A model generated the notes under the pieces. It saw only the letters and a program-made list of their open reading frames with translations, was not told the DNA's origin and made no database searches. A program made the translations under genes and the position numbers. From Macrostomum hystrix (lineage: Eukaryota; Platyhelminthes; Macrostomidae): 64,000 bases of DNA. Positions within the stretch are counted from its first letter, which is position 1, and every line of letters starts with the position of its first letter. The stretch covers positions 7,978,001 to 8,042,000 of the forward strand of contig CATNEN010000025.1 of the NCBI GenBank assembly GCA_950097015.1, given 5' to 3'. Shown here piece after piece: positions 45,186 through 56,599 of the stretch.

Positions 45186-45955
45186 CGCATACGATCTAAA
45201 ATCTCTTTTGATAGCATCTGCTGAATCACTCAAAATTTTATAATAGTCGTATAATAAAAGATCATTTTCACAGTAGATTCATTTTCTTTGATAAAACAAG
45301 TGAGTTTCTTAACAAGTGAGTGAGAGTAATTGCTTTTAAATGGTAACTGACTGTTCTGCAATCGGTCCTAAATAAAGAAGCGGATCTCCTCCTTCGGACA
45401 CGATGTCGGCGAAGTGCTATTCTAAGAGAAATGTTCACTTCAAAATTCATCGAAGTGAATTGAGTCATCCACACAAGCTTTATAGTTTCGCTGCAGAACA
45501 CTGCACAAAGCATTTGAAAGAGGATAGTTCTCGGGTTCGGCTTTTGATTAAACTCTGCCGCTATCCAGCCTGTGTCTCTCTCAATCTCTCTTCCGTGTCG
45601 GTGCATACGCAGCTCGGATAGAGCTAGCTAGTCACTAATTGCAGCGCATGCCCAAGTGCCAAGCTTGGATCTGACTTGACGCGGCTTAATTTTAAGTGTG
45701 CCGTCTAAAGATACAGGCGACTGAGTGCGTGTAAGTCAACAGACGCAGAGAGCGCGATGGCTCCTTCAAGAGGAGAAAAAACGAAGCTACTGGCATCACT
45801 GAACCCACCTGAAATAGTTAAGTGCCCGTACGTTCAGTCTCAATTAGCGCAGACAGATGACTGACTTCTGAGTTCTGAAAGAAATGGAGAAAAATACGTA
45901 GAACAAAAACTGACACATACAAGAGCATGGAGTCCAGCCCATGCAGAGAGTTAAT
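45186..45955. other. non-coding, nothing recognised
   Basis: No exon with homology. Open frames on both strands at 45,268-45,621 lack domains. Confidence 0.4.
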
Positions 45956-47290
45956 ATATGAGAGAGTTAGGACACGGAAGAGATAGGACACTAGATACAG
46001 GAGACAGGGAGAGATGAGACACTGGAGAAATGAGACAGGGGAGAGATAAGACAGGAGAAAGATGAGACAGGGGAGAGATGAGACACGGGAGAGATGAGAC
46101 ACGGGAGAGATGAGACAGGGGAGAGATGAGACAGGGGAGAGATGAGACACGGGAGAGATGAGTCAGGGGAGAGATGAGACACGGGAGAGATGAGACACGG
46201 GAGAGATGAGTCAGGGGAGAGATGAGACACGGGAGAGATGAGACACGGGAGAGATGAGACACGGGAGAGATGAGACACGGGAGTGATGAGTCAGGGAGAG
46301 ATAAGACACGGGAGAGATGAGACACGGGGAGAGATGAGACACGGGAGAGATAAGACACGGGAGAGATGAGACATAGGGGAGAGATGAGACACAGGGGAGA
46401 GATGATACACGGGAGTGATGAGTCAGGGAGAGATAAGACACGGGAGAGATGAGACACAGGGGAGAGATAAGACACAGGGGAGAGATGAGACACGGGAGAG
46501 ATGAGACACGGGAGAGATGATACACGGGAGTGATGAGTCAGGGAGAGATAAGATACGGGAGAGATGAGACATAGGGGAGAGATGAGACACGGGAGAGATG
46601 AGACACGGGAGAGATGATACACGGGAGTGATGAGTCAGGGAGAGATAAGACACGGGAGAGATGAGACACAGGGGAGAGATGAGACACAGGGGAGAGATGA
46701 GACACAGGAGAGATAAGACACGGGACAGATGAGACATAGGGGAGAGATGAGACACAGGGGAGAGATGAGACACGGGAGAGATGAGACACGGGAGAGATGA
46801 TACACGGGAGTGATGAGTCAGGGAGAGATAAGATACGGGAGAGATGAGACATAGGGGAGAGATGAGACACGGGAGAGATGAGACACGGGAGAGATGATAC
46901 ACGGGAGTGATGAGTCAGGGAGAGATAAGACACGGGAGAGATGAGACACAGGGGAGAGATGAGACACAGGGGAGAGATGAGACACAGGGGAGAGATGAGA
47001 CACAGGGGAGAGATGAGACACGGGAGAGATGAGACACGGGAGAGATGAGACACGGGAAAGATGAGACATAGGGGAGAGATGAGACACAGGGGAGAGATGA
47101 GACACGGGAGAGATGAGACACGGGAGAGATGAGACACGGGAGTGATGAGTCAGGGAGAGATAAGATACGGGAGAGATGAGACAGGGGAGATATGAGACAC
47201 AGTGGAGAGATGAGACACGGGAGAGATGAGTCAGGGAGAGATAAGACACGGGAGGGAGCTAGACACAGGGGAGAGATGAGGCAGTGGATA
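45956..47290 (-). repeat. 16-bp minisatellite, about 83 units, reverse orientation
   Basis: The unit is GAGAGATGAGACACGG with GGGGA variants. It is the reverse complement of the arrays at 52,430-53,230 and 61,965-62,270. Higher-order blocks carry GAGTGATGAGTCAGG at intervals. Confidence 0.95.
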
Positions 47291-47984
47291 GCTGAGACAT
47301 GGGCATTGGCCGACAGGAGGGTGATTGCCGACTCTTTTTCGGCGGGAGTAAAAGAGACGACAATTGTCAAATAAAAAGTGCAGCAGAAAAGGCTAGTCAC
47401 CAAGCAGTTTCAACCGGATCGGCCCCTGTCAGACGTTTGAGTCAGAAGCGATCAGCTGGTCACGAAAAGCCCGTCCCCCAGGCGGCCAGTTTAATTCCCC
47501 CACCCTCCTTCCCAGGTCTGCCTATCCGCGACTCGATTCCTCGTTTAGCAGAATCTAATTAATGTGCCTTCGCCGTGGGGCTAGCCGACCGATTGACTTC
47601 GCTCGCTGCCCTATCGCACGCACAGCCGGGCTGATTGACTTCGGAAAAAGCCTGGCCTTTAAAAGAAAAGGATTCCTCACTACAGGAGTGGGGCGCGTGG
47701 GAAAAAAACTGTCGAGTGAATTTAATGTGAGGATTTTCTAGAAAGATTTTAAATGACTAAGGATTTTTAGATTTTCTATAGTTAATTATGCTCAGTCTCA
47801 GATATGGGAACTTTTTACAGGCTGATAATACAGCGGAATAGGGATTTGGGATACTTTTGAGATTCCAGTTCTAAGTTAAGATTAGTTGATCCACCTGATT
47901 TACTGATCTTCGGTGTCCACTAACCACACACAAGGTTATAAATAAATTAAATAAAGAGGAAGGCAAACAAACAAACGGATGGGC
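47291..47984. other. non-coding spacer
   Basis: GC-rich patch at 47,400-47,640. No exon identified. Confidence 0.35.
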
Positions 47985-48021
47985 AGGTAGACAGACAGAC
48001 AGACAGACAGACAGACACACT

Positions 48022-48061
<40 letters not shown>

Positions 48062-48081
48062 CACAGACAGACAGACACAAT

Positions 48082-48169
<88 letters not shown>

Positions 48170-48228
48170 CACTGACAGACAGACAGACAGACAGAAAGAC
48201 AGGCAGACAGACGGACACACAGGCCGGT
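47985..48228. repeat. GACA tetranucleotide microsatellite
   Basis: About 60 GACA units with a few ACACT or ACACA interruptions. Confidence 0.96.
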
Positions 48229-48840
48229 AGACACAGATACAAGCATGAAAATGTGTCAATAAATGAAGTCATAACATAGCAAAGTAAATAGCCTTTTGTC
48301 ACATACTCAAAAGCTCTAGCGTTAATGAACCAGACAGAAATAGGACACTTTTAATTTTGTTTCCAATCGGTTTACGAAAGATTATTGACTGCGCCAGTCA
48401 GCTTGGTCGCAAAATTATCTAAACAATCATAAAAACTGATTGCATTACAGAGATAACATTAGGCTCATACAGTGGTAATAGACAGCTAATAGTTGAACAG
48501 ACAGTTGCAGTCGGTGGAAACAAGAAGGGCTTTGGCGATCGTGCGAACAAGAGGGTCAAGAGAGCTAGAGACGCAGCTAGAGCAGAACCAAACTAAAAAA
48601 AGTAACGAAAACTCAGACTTCGAGTACGTCAATGTCAAATTATCAAAATATCAAAACTGTGCCCACTTGTCTGCGTAGAAAACAGCAAATTTCAGTTTTC
48701 AATTGCATGTCTAGGCAACCAAATCGGCTCCGATGTGTGGGTCTGTGGGTCAGACAGTGCGTTGAACTCACAGACGAGCTACAAGTAAAAGCATGAACTT
48801 CGCGAGTCAAGTGAGTCAAAAATTATTTGAATCAGGTTGA
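48229..48840. other. non-coding, nothing recognised
   Basis: No supported feature. Confidence 0.4.
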
Positions 48841-49095
48841 TAAATACTCAGGTCAGGTGGGTCAACTAGGCTAGGCTTGGGTCAGGTGGGTCAACTGATC
48901 AAGGCTTGGGTCAGGTGGGTCAATGATCTAGGCTTGGGTCAGGTGGGTCAACTGATCTAGGCTTGGGTCAGGTGAGTCAACTGATCTAGGCTTGGGTCAG
49001 GTGGGTCAACTGATCTAGGCTTGGGTCAGGTGGGTCAACTGATCAAGGCTTGGGTCAGGTGGGTCAACTCATCTAGGCCTGGGTCAGGTAGGTTT
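48841..49095. repeat. 29-bp minisatellite, about 8 copies
   Basis: Units contain GGTGGGTCAACTGATC and TAGGCTTGGGTCA. Two units lack a few bases. Confidence 0.93.
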
Positions 49096-50065
49096 GTATT
49101 TTCGCCATAAAATACAACAGGACTGACCCAATGACCCAAAAAATCGAACATTTAATTTTTCAGGTGGATAAAAAGGTGTAAAATGTGAGCTTGGATTAAA
49201 ATAGCGCGGATTGAAAGTAATTTTTTCTGTCAGATGTGGCTTTTTAACGCTGTCCGATTAGAATAGATTAATAAGTCAAGCGACAGAAGAAATCTACGCA
49301 ACTGTATACATATTGAGCATAAGAGCCGGTTTGCAAAAAAAGCTTTTAAAGCCTCCGTTTAGAGGGTTTATATAAAAGCTTAAGCCTCATAAAAGCTATT
49401 AATATTTTTATTAGAAAAGTTACCTTAAAGATCTCACATGTAAATCGGCTCTTTTTAAACAGCACCGTGATATTTTGTATAGTTGATTTGCAAGATACGC
49501 ATGTTACTACTGGCCTAAATTTTTATAGTAGTATTATTATACCATATTGCCAAAGGAATGCCGCTTATAATAATATATATTAAATTTCTAAGATGAAATT
49601 AAGGGACAGGCACGGCAAAAAGCGGAAAGTGCAGAATAAGAAGAAAAGCAAAATAAGATACTACTAATTTACTTATTCTACTACTGACAATGGTGCTAAG
49701 TAGTAAGCAAATAAAAGTCAATACAAAACGAATATAGAGTTCTCGAATTAATTTTTTTTCAATTTTGTGACAGATGATACACAATACGTATCCTCAGTAC
49801 TGTAGATTCATACTATTATAAACAGCAATTTGTTTTAGACGCTAACCCTTAACAGTAACAAAAACACAATTTCAAATAGGAATATATAGTAGTAAAACAG
49901 AACTGCTGCGAATGGATTAGAACACGGGAACAGGGGCGGCAGGCACACAATGAGAGAAAATATAGAATTGAAACTGTCACACTGCATCATTCTGCAGGAT
50001 TCTGTCTAGATACGAATCACAAACAAAAATAGTTTAAATTGATCATTCAGGCGTCACGTTAAGCA
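49096..50065. other. AT-rich spacer, nothing recognised
   Basis: No array or exon. Runs of TATA and poly-A near 49,560-49,760. Confidence 0.4.
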
Positions 50066-51735
50066 AGTGATCGGGATCAACCTGTCGTCATTGGGATCAA
50101 TCTGTCGACATTGGGATCAACCTGTTGACATTGGGATCAATCTGTTGACATTGGGATCAATCTGTTGACATTGGGATCAATCTGTTGACATTGGGATCAA
50201 TCTGTTGACATTGGGATCAATCTGTTGACATTGGGATCAATCTGTTGACATTGGGATCAATCTGTTGACATTGGGATCAACCTGTCGTCATTGGGATCAA
50301 TCTGTCGACATTGGGATCAACCTGTTGACATTGGGATCAATCTGTTGACATTGGGATCAATCTGTTGACATTGGGATCAACCTGTTGACATTGGGATCAA
50401 TCTGTTGACATTGGGATCAATCTGTTGACATTGGGATCAATCTGTTGACATTGGGATCAATCTTTCGACATTGGGATCAATCTGTTGACATTGGGATCAA
50501 CCTGTTGACATTGGGATCAATATGTTGACATTGGGGTCAATCTGTTGACATTGGGATCAATCTGTTGACATTGGGATCAATCTTTCGACATTGGGATCAA
50601 CCTGTTGACATTGGGATCAATCTTTCGACATTGGGATCAATCTGTCGACATTGGGATCAACCTGTTGACATTGGGATCAATCTGTCTACATTGGGATCAA
50701 TCTGTCGACATTGGGATCAACCTGTTGACATTGGGATCAATCTGTTGACATTGGTATCAATCTGTCGACATTGGGATCAACCTGTTAACATTGGGATAAA
50801 TCTGTCGACATTGGGATCAATCTGTCGACATTGGGATCAACCTGTTGACATTGGGATCAATCTGTCGACATTGGGATCAACCTGTTGACATTGGGATCAA
50901 CCTGTTGACATTGGGATCAATATGTTGACATTGGGGTCAATCTGTTGACATTGGGATCAATCTGTTGACATTGGGATCAATCTTTCGACATTGGGATCAA
51001 CCTGTTGACATTGGGATCAATCTTTCGACATTGGGATCAATCTGTCGACATTGGGATCAATCTGTCGACATTGGGATCAACCTGTTGACATTGGGATCAA
51101 TCTGTTGACATTGGGATCAATCTGTTGACATTGGGATCAACCTGTTAAGATTGGGATCAATCTGTCGACATTGGGATCAACCTGTTGACATTGGGATCAA
51201 TCTGTCGACATTGGGATCAACCTGTTGACATTGGGATCAACCTGTTGACATTGGGATCAATATGTCGACATTGGGATCAATCTGTTGACATTGGGATCAA
51301 TCCTGTCGACATTGGGATCAATCCTTTCGACTATTGGGATCAATCTGTCGACATTGAGATCAATATGTCGACATTGGGATCAATCTGTCGACATTGGGAT
51401 CAACCTGTTGACATTGGGATCAATCTGTTGACATTGGGATCAATCTGTCGACATTGGGATCAACCTGTTAACATTGGGATCAATCTGTCGACATTGGGAT
51501 CAACCTGTTGACATTGGGATCAATCTGTTGACATTGGGATCAACCTTTTGACATTGGGATCAACCTGTTGACATTGGGATCAATATGTTGACATTGGGAT
51601 CAATCTGTTGACATTGGGATCAACCTGTTAACATTGGGATCAATCTTTCGACATTGGGATCAATCTGTCGACATTGAGATCAATATGTCGACATTGGGAT
51701 CAATCTTTCGACATTAGGATCAATCTACTGATTTT
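50066..51735. repeat. 20-bp minisatellite, about 83 copies
   Basis: The unit is TCTGTTGACATTGGGATCAA with GTCGAC, TTTCGAC and CCTG variants. It begins about 80 bp after the SPTLC1 stop codon, so it may be in the transcript's 3' end. A variant string around 50,480-50,780 recurs near 50,890-51,200, a duplication of roughly 400 bp. Three units near 51,300-51,340 carry 1-bp insertions. Confidence 0.96.
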
Positions 51736-51816
51736 GGGATCGATCAATCGGAATCGGATTTCAGTTTTCTTAACCAGCAAAACAAGAGATCGAGATCTAG
51801 TCCGCAGCATGATTGT

Positions 51817-54800
51817 TCACTCCTTTTTACCAGCCAGCAGTCCTTTGGCGTAAGACTTCAAGAATTGCAACAGCAAGTCGACCTCACTGTCGGCATGATT
51901 GCAGTTGATCGACAGTCGAATCGACGGCTCCGGTTGACCGAGATCTTGGGCGACGTAGCGGGCCACAGTCAGCAGTAGGCCGGCTTTTGACGCGGCGGAG
52001 CTGGCGGCCTCCAAGGCTGGCAAACTGTTGCCAATGCCCGAAGCCAAACGCAGGTGCTTGATCGGGGATATTGGCACACCTTCAACAGTCCACAGGTTGG
52101 CTAGTTCGCTAACTAAACGCTGGTGAATCTGTTCGCTAATGGATTTCAACCGGCGCGTCCTCTCGCCGCTCATCTCGTCCATCATGGTCAGAGCCTCGCA
52201 GGCGGCGGCGGCTAGCATCGGCGGCAGGCTGGCCGAGAAGCAGTAGCCCAGACCGCTGAGGCGCTGATGATCCACCACGTATCTGGGCGATGTTTCGGTT
52301 GATGGCTTAAATAAGGGGTCTGCACACTCCGGCCCGCGGGCCAGATGCGGCCCTCGAAACTCCCAAATACGGCCTGCTGCCCCTTCCGACTCCTACAGTA
52401 TCCTGCTTCATCTTTCCCTGTGTCATCTCTCTTCAGTCTCGTGTCTCCCGTGTCTCATCTCTCCCGTGTCTCGTCTCTCCTGTGTCTCATCTTTCCCGTG
52501 TCTCATCTCTCCCGTGTCTCCTCTTTCCCGTGTCTCCTCTTTCCCGTGTCTCATCTCTCCCCTGTCTCCTCTATCCTGTGTCTCATCTCTCCCGTGTCTC
52601 CTCTTTCCCGTGTCTCATCTCTCCCCTGTCTCCTCTATCCTGTGTCTCATCTCTCCCCTGTCTCCTCTATCCTGTGTCTCATCTCTCCCCTGTCTCCTCT
52701 ATCCTGTGTCTTATCTCTCCCGTGTCTCATCTCTCCTGTCTCTCATCTCTCCCGTGTCTCATCTTTCCCGTGACTCATCTCTCCCATGCCTCATCTCTCC
52801 CGTATCTCATCTCTCCTATGTCTCATTCTCCCGTGTCTTATATCTCCCCTGTCTCATCTCTCCCTTGTCTCATCTATCCCGTGTCTCATCTCTCCTGTGT
52901 CTCATCTCTCCCATGTCTCATCTCTCCCATGTCTCATCTCTCCCGTGTCTCATCTCTCCCGTGTCTCATCTCTGCCGTGTCTCAACTCTCCCGTGTCTCA
53001 TCTCTCCCGTGTCTCATCTCTCCCCTGTCTCCTCTATCCTGTGTCTCATCTCTCCCGTGTCTCATCTCTCCCCTGTCTCCTCTATCCTGTGTCTCATCTC
53101 TCCCCTGTCTCCTCTATCCTGTGTCTTATCTCTCCCGTGTCTTATCTCTCCTGTGTCTTATCTCTCCTGTGTCTTATCTCTCCTGTGTCTTATCTCTCCC
53201 GTGTCTCCTCTATCCCGTGTCTAATCTCTTCCTAATCTCGTATTTCTATAGTCGAATCGGCACGCTGTCGTCTTTTAGGTTCTCTCTTTTCGTGCCTTTT
53301 TTCGATAATCATATCAGAGCAAAATAGAAACAATCGATACTCCGTAGAAATATAACGGAGGGTATTTCAAATACCCACATTTTTTTCTTTATCTTCTAAA
53401 AGTTTCTACTAATCGCCATGAAAATGCAGAACACGGGCTAGAATTATCCGCTCTAGCCGATGAAACAACTTCCAGAATCACAAAACAGCATCATCTTCGA
53501 GATATTCAAGGATTTTCGTTGGGTTGTCTCGTATTAGCCTATTTTGGAAATATCATACCGCTTCCCAAATCCCCATATCAATAATAAAGTATAACTAACC
53601 AGACAAAAAAAATATCACTAGATACTAAATTCCCAGTTGCAAAGCGATTCCACTAAAAACCAGAGCTCACCGCAGCTAATAAACTCACTTGGTGCCAACC
53701 ACAAAGCCGCCCTGTGTAGCCAGGGCATTCTCGATACCAGCCGCGATCAAGTCCACATCCTGGACGCTGACGTTGGCCTCCTCGCAGGCGCCCCGGCCGG
53801 TGGCGCCAAGAGTGCCAAGGCTGGCGCTTTCCTCCAGGAACAGGCGCACCTTGTACTTGTACTTTAGGCGCACCAGCTCGGCCAGTGGACAGATGTCGCC
53901 GCAGTTGACGTAGAGCCCCTCCGCGACGATGAATTTTCTAGTGACGCGCGCCTTCTTTGGATCACGCCGATCGTGCTCCGCCTGGCGCTGCAGCAGCTCC
54001 TCCAGGTGGGCGACGTCGTTGTGCTTGAAGCGAACGATCTTGCTGCGCGAGGCTTCCAGGCCTGATTTAGTGCGGACCAAGGTGGAAAAGGTGGGATCCT
54101 CTATTAACAATTTAAACACTCTCTGCCACTGATGTACATACTCTCTATCCACTGATGTACATACTCTCTATCCACTGATGTACATACTCTCTATCCACTG
54201 ATGTACATACTCTCTATCCACTGATGTACATACTCTCTATACACTGATGTACATACTCTCTATCCACTGATGTACATACTCTCTATCCACTGATATACAT
54301 ACTCTCTATCCACTGATGTACAGAACTCTCTATCCACTGATGTACATACTCTCTATCCATTGATGTAAACTCTCTATCTACTAATGTACATACTCTATAT
54401 CTACTAATGAACACACTGTCTACTAATGTACATACTGTCTGTCTACTAATGTACACATTGAACCAACTAATGTACACATTGAACCAACTAATGTACACAT
54501 TGAACCAACTAATGTACACATTGAACCAACTAATGTACACATTGAACCAACTAATGTACACATTGAACCAACTAATGTACACATTGAACCAACTAATGTA
54601 CACATTGAACCAACTAATGTGCACATTGAACCAACTAATGTACACATTGAACCAACTAATGTACACATTGAACCAACTAATGTACACATTGAACCAACTA
54701 ATGTACATACTGTATTTACTAATGCAGTACATACCGCCTATGAGTGACTAGACATCCTCCTCGAATGTACAAGTAACAAGCTACAAGGCTAAAATGAGCA

Positions 54801-55674
54801 AGAGGGCACAGAATGTGTCGCACCCTGTTGAATAGCAAAGCAGCACCGTTCGTCGGCAAAGATAATATCGTGACGCTTGGCATAGGAAGGAATGGCCGAT
54901 GCGATGGTAGAGAATCCGTAGGAGTACAGGACAGCCTCTTCGCAGCCGAAGAATTTGGCTAGCTGCTCCTCCAGCTGCAGGTGGACGTCCATAGTGCCGT
55001 AGAAGCCGCGTGGGCCGCAGCTGCCAACTCCGTAGTGACGAAGGCTGGACAAGGCGCGGTCGCGAATTCTGGATTCGCCGACAAAGTCAAGAAAATTGCC
55101 GGTGGCAAAGTTGACCAGGGTGCGGCCGTCCGCGTACGTTACGCTGCGGCCCACCTGTAAATTTAGAAAGCCAAACTGGCTATTATACTTTTCGACTTTT
55201 TTGGTCGAATATGACTGAGAGTTTTATCTCTGTGAGTGTACATTGGGGGTAGAGTTTTATCTCTCTTCGATGTACATTAGAGGTAGAATTTCGGCTCTCT
55301 TTGATGTACATTGGGGGGTAGAGTTTTATCTTTCTTCGAGTGTACATTAGGGGTAAAACAAAAAATGAAATAGGAAACACAAAGGGTAGGCGCACCTGAG
55401 ACGTGGCGCATCGCTGGTAACTGGCCAGCAAGTTCTCGTCGGGCTGAACATCGCCGCTGACGAGCGGCTCGGGGCGCCACTCCGCAATCAGCTGGTCCTC
55501 TTCGGCTTTAGTCAATCGATCGCCGCGTTTTCTAGAGGGCAAAAACGAACGCTGAAAAAGTAGGCCGACTATAAATAGAATTAAGCAGCCTTCAAACACC
55601 AGGTGATAGGTTGGGGCGCTATATATAGCATCGATGAGGTCCTTGAACTCCCAGGACACTTCTGATTCGGCCAT
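51817..55674 (-). CDS. SPTLC1: serine palmitoyltransferase subunit 1
   Basis: Exons 5'->3': 55674-55396, 55154-54824, 54061-53689, 52282-51817. Phases close to 482 residues plus TGA (human: 473). With SPTLC2 it forms the ER enzyme joining serine and palmitoyl-CoA, the first step of sphingolipid synthesis. Visible are a membrane segment near residues 20-42 ([18 protein letters not shown]), [39 protein letters not shown] (with the Cys equivalent to human Cys133), [29 protein letters not shown] and [19 protein letters not shown]. As in other LCB1 subunits, the PLP-lysine position ([10 protein letters not shown]) is not lysine. The start used is ACCATGG at 55,674. An in-frame ATG at 55,686 is possible, and CACTTTCAG just upstream suggests a 5' UTR intron. 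Confidence 0.96.
52314..53310 (+). mobile_element. hAT-like MITE, expanded and degraded, in SPTLC1 intron 3
   Basis: The left end, CACTCCGGCCCGCGGGCCAG onward, matches the left end of the MITE at 61,870 over about 60 bp. The right side (GGTTCTCTCTTT, about 53,279) matches that element's right part. The middle is the 16-bp array. The right terminal inverted repeat is lost or unrecognisable. Confidence 0.75.
52430..53235. repeat. 16-bp minisatellite, about 50 copies, inside the MITE
   Basis: The unit is TCATCTCTCCCGTGTC with CCTGTC and CTCTATCCTG variants. Confidence 0.95.
53430..53560. repeat. dispersed repeat, copy B
   Basis: Matches 29,742-29,880 in order: CCGATGAAACAACTT, GAATCACAAAACA, GAGATATTCAA. 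Confidence 0.75.
54122..54425. repeat. 23-bp minisatellite, about 13 copies, in SPTLC1 intron 2
   Basis: The unit contains ACTGATGTACATACTCTC plus TATCC. It grades into the next array through CTAATGTACA units. Confidence 0.93.
54440..54716. repeat. 21-bp minisatellite, about 13 copies, in SPTLC1 intron 2
   Basis: The unit is AACTAATGTACACATTGAACC, nearly perfect. Confidence 0.95.
55225..55355. repeat. about 35-bp minisatellite, 4 copies, in SPTLC1 intron 1
   Basis: Units contain GTGTACATTGGGGGTAGAG and TTTTATCTCTCTTC. Related to the array at 55,940-56,165 on the other side of exon 1. Confidence 0.9.
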
Positions 55675-55939
55675 GGTCATCAACATATTGATGGCGACGG
55701 CTTGCAGACTAACTGAAAGTGATTGCGGTATGAGAGTAAACATTACCTATTTGAAACGACTGTTGGATATTTTGAAATTTTGAACAATTTCCCTTAACAA
55801 GTTAGAGGTAACCACTTTACATGTGGAATTATGAGTATGCAGGCTTGCTGGGGTAGAAAATATTTCGGTGCTAAGTGTACATTCCGGAAGGAAGTTTGGT
55901 CGGTGCTGGATTTTAATTTGACATTAGGATTTCCGTTAA

Positions 55940-56165
55940 TATGAGTGTACATTAGGGGTAGAGTTTGGTTGACAGTGAGTGTACATTCGGGGTAGAGTTT
56001 GGTTGATAGTGAGTGTACATTCGGGGTAGAGTTTGGTTGATAGTGAGTGTACATTCGGGGGAGAGTTTGGTTGATAGTGAGTGTACATTCGGGGTAGAGT
56101 TTGGTTGATAGTGAGTGTACATTCGGGGTAGAGTTTGGTTGATAGTGAGTGTACATTCGGGGTGG
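55940..56165. repeat. 34-bp minisatellite, about 7 copies, upstream of SPTLC1
   Basis: Units contain GTGTACATTCGGGGTAGAG and TTTGGTTGATAGTGA. Confidence 0.94.
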
Positions 56166-56325
56166 AGATTGCTTGTAGGGGAATTTACCATATGGTCATC
56201 ATCTTTAAATATATATTCTCTCTAATACAATACCTTGACATCTGCGTTTTATCTTATTATTTCCGGTCGCCAAAAGAAGTAAATCAAATATCTGATAAAA
56301 ATAAAAACAACTGTTCATATCGAAC

Positions 56326-56331
56326 TTTATT
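56326..56331 (-). other. candidate polyadenylation signal of XPD
   Basis: AATAAA on the minus strand, about 270 bp past the XPD stop codon. Confidence 0.5.
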
Positions 56332-56599
56332 GATGTATTAAACCTTAGAATAATGCAATTCTCTGGTTAAAGTCATATTCAGGCACAGGAATTATTTAGA
56401 AAGTTCCTTTTTACTTTTAAAAGTTTCAATGTGAACGAGATGAAACATACACTGGTATGTTTAGCGTTGCTAAAATGAAGCAACAAAAATGTCGAAAGTT
56501 TTTTGAACTGCGAGATGAGTTCGGAGTGAAAATAGTTCGTATACCGGGATCTAGAATGCCAAAATGAAGCTGGTTAACCAAAATAATCAATTTAAAAGA

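Noticed and set aside
47871-48302. Cys/Leu/Ser/Val repeat protein
   Set aside because: It is the reading of a GACA microsatellite.
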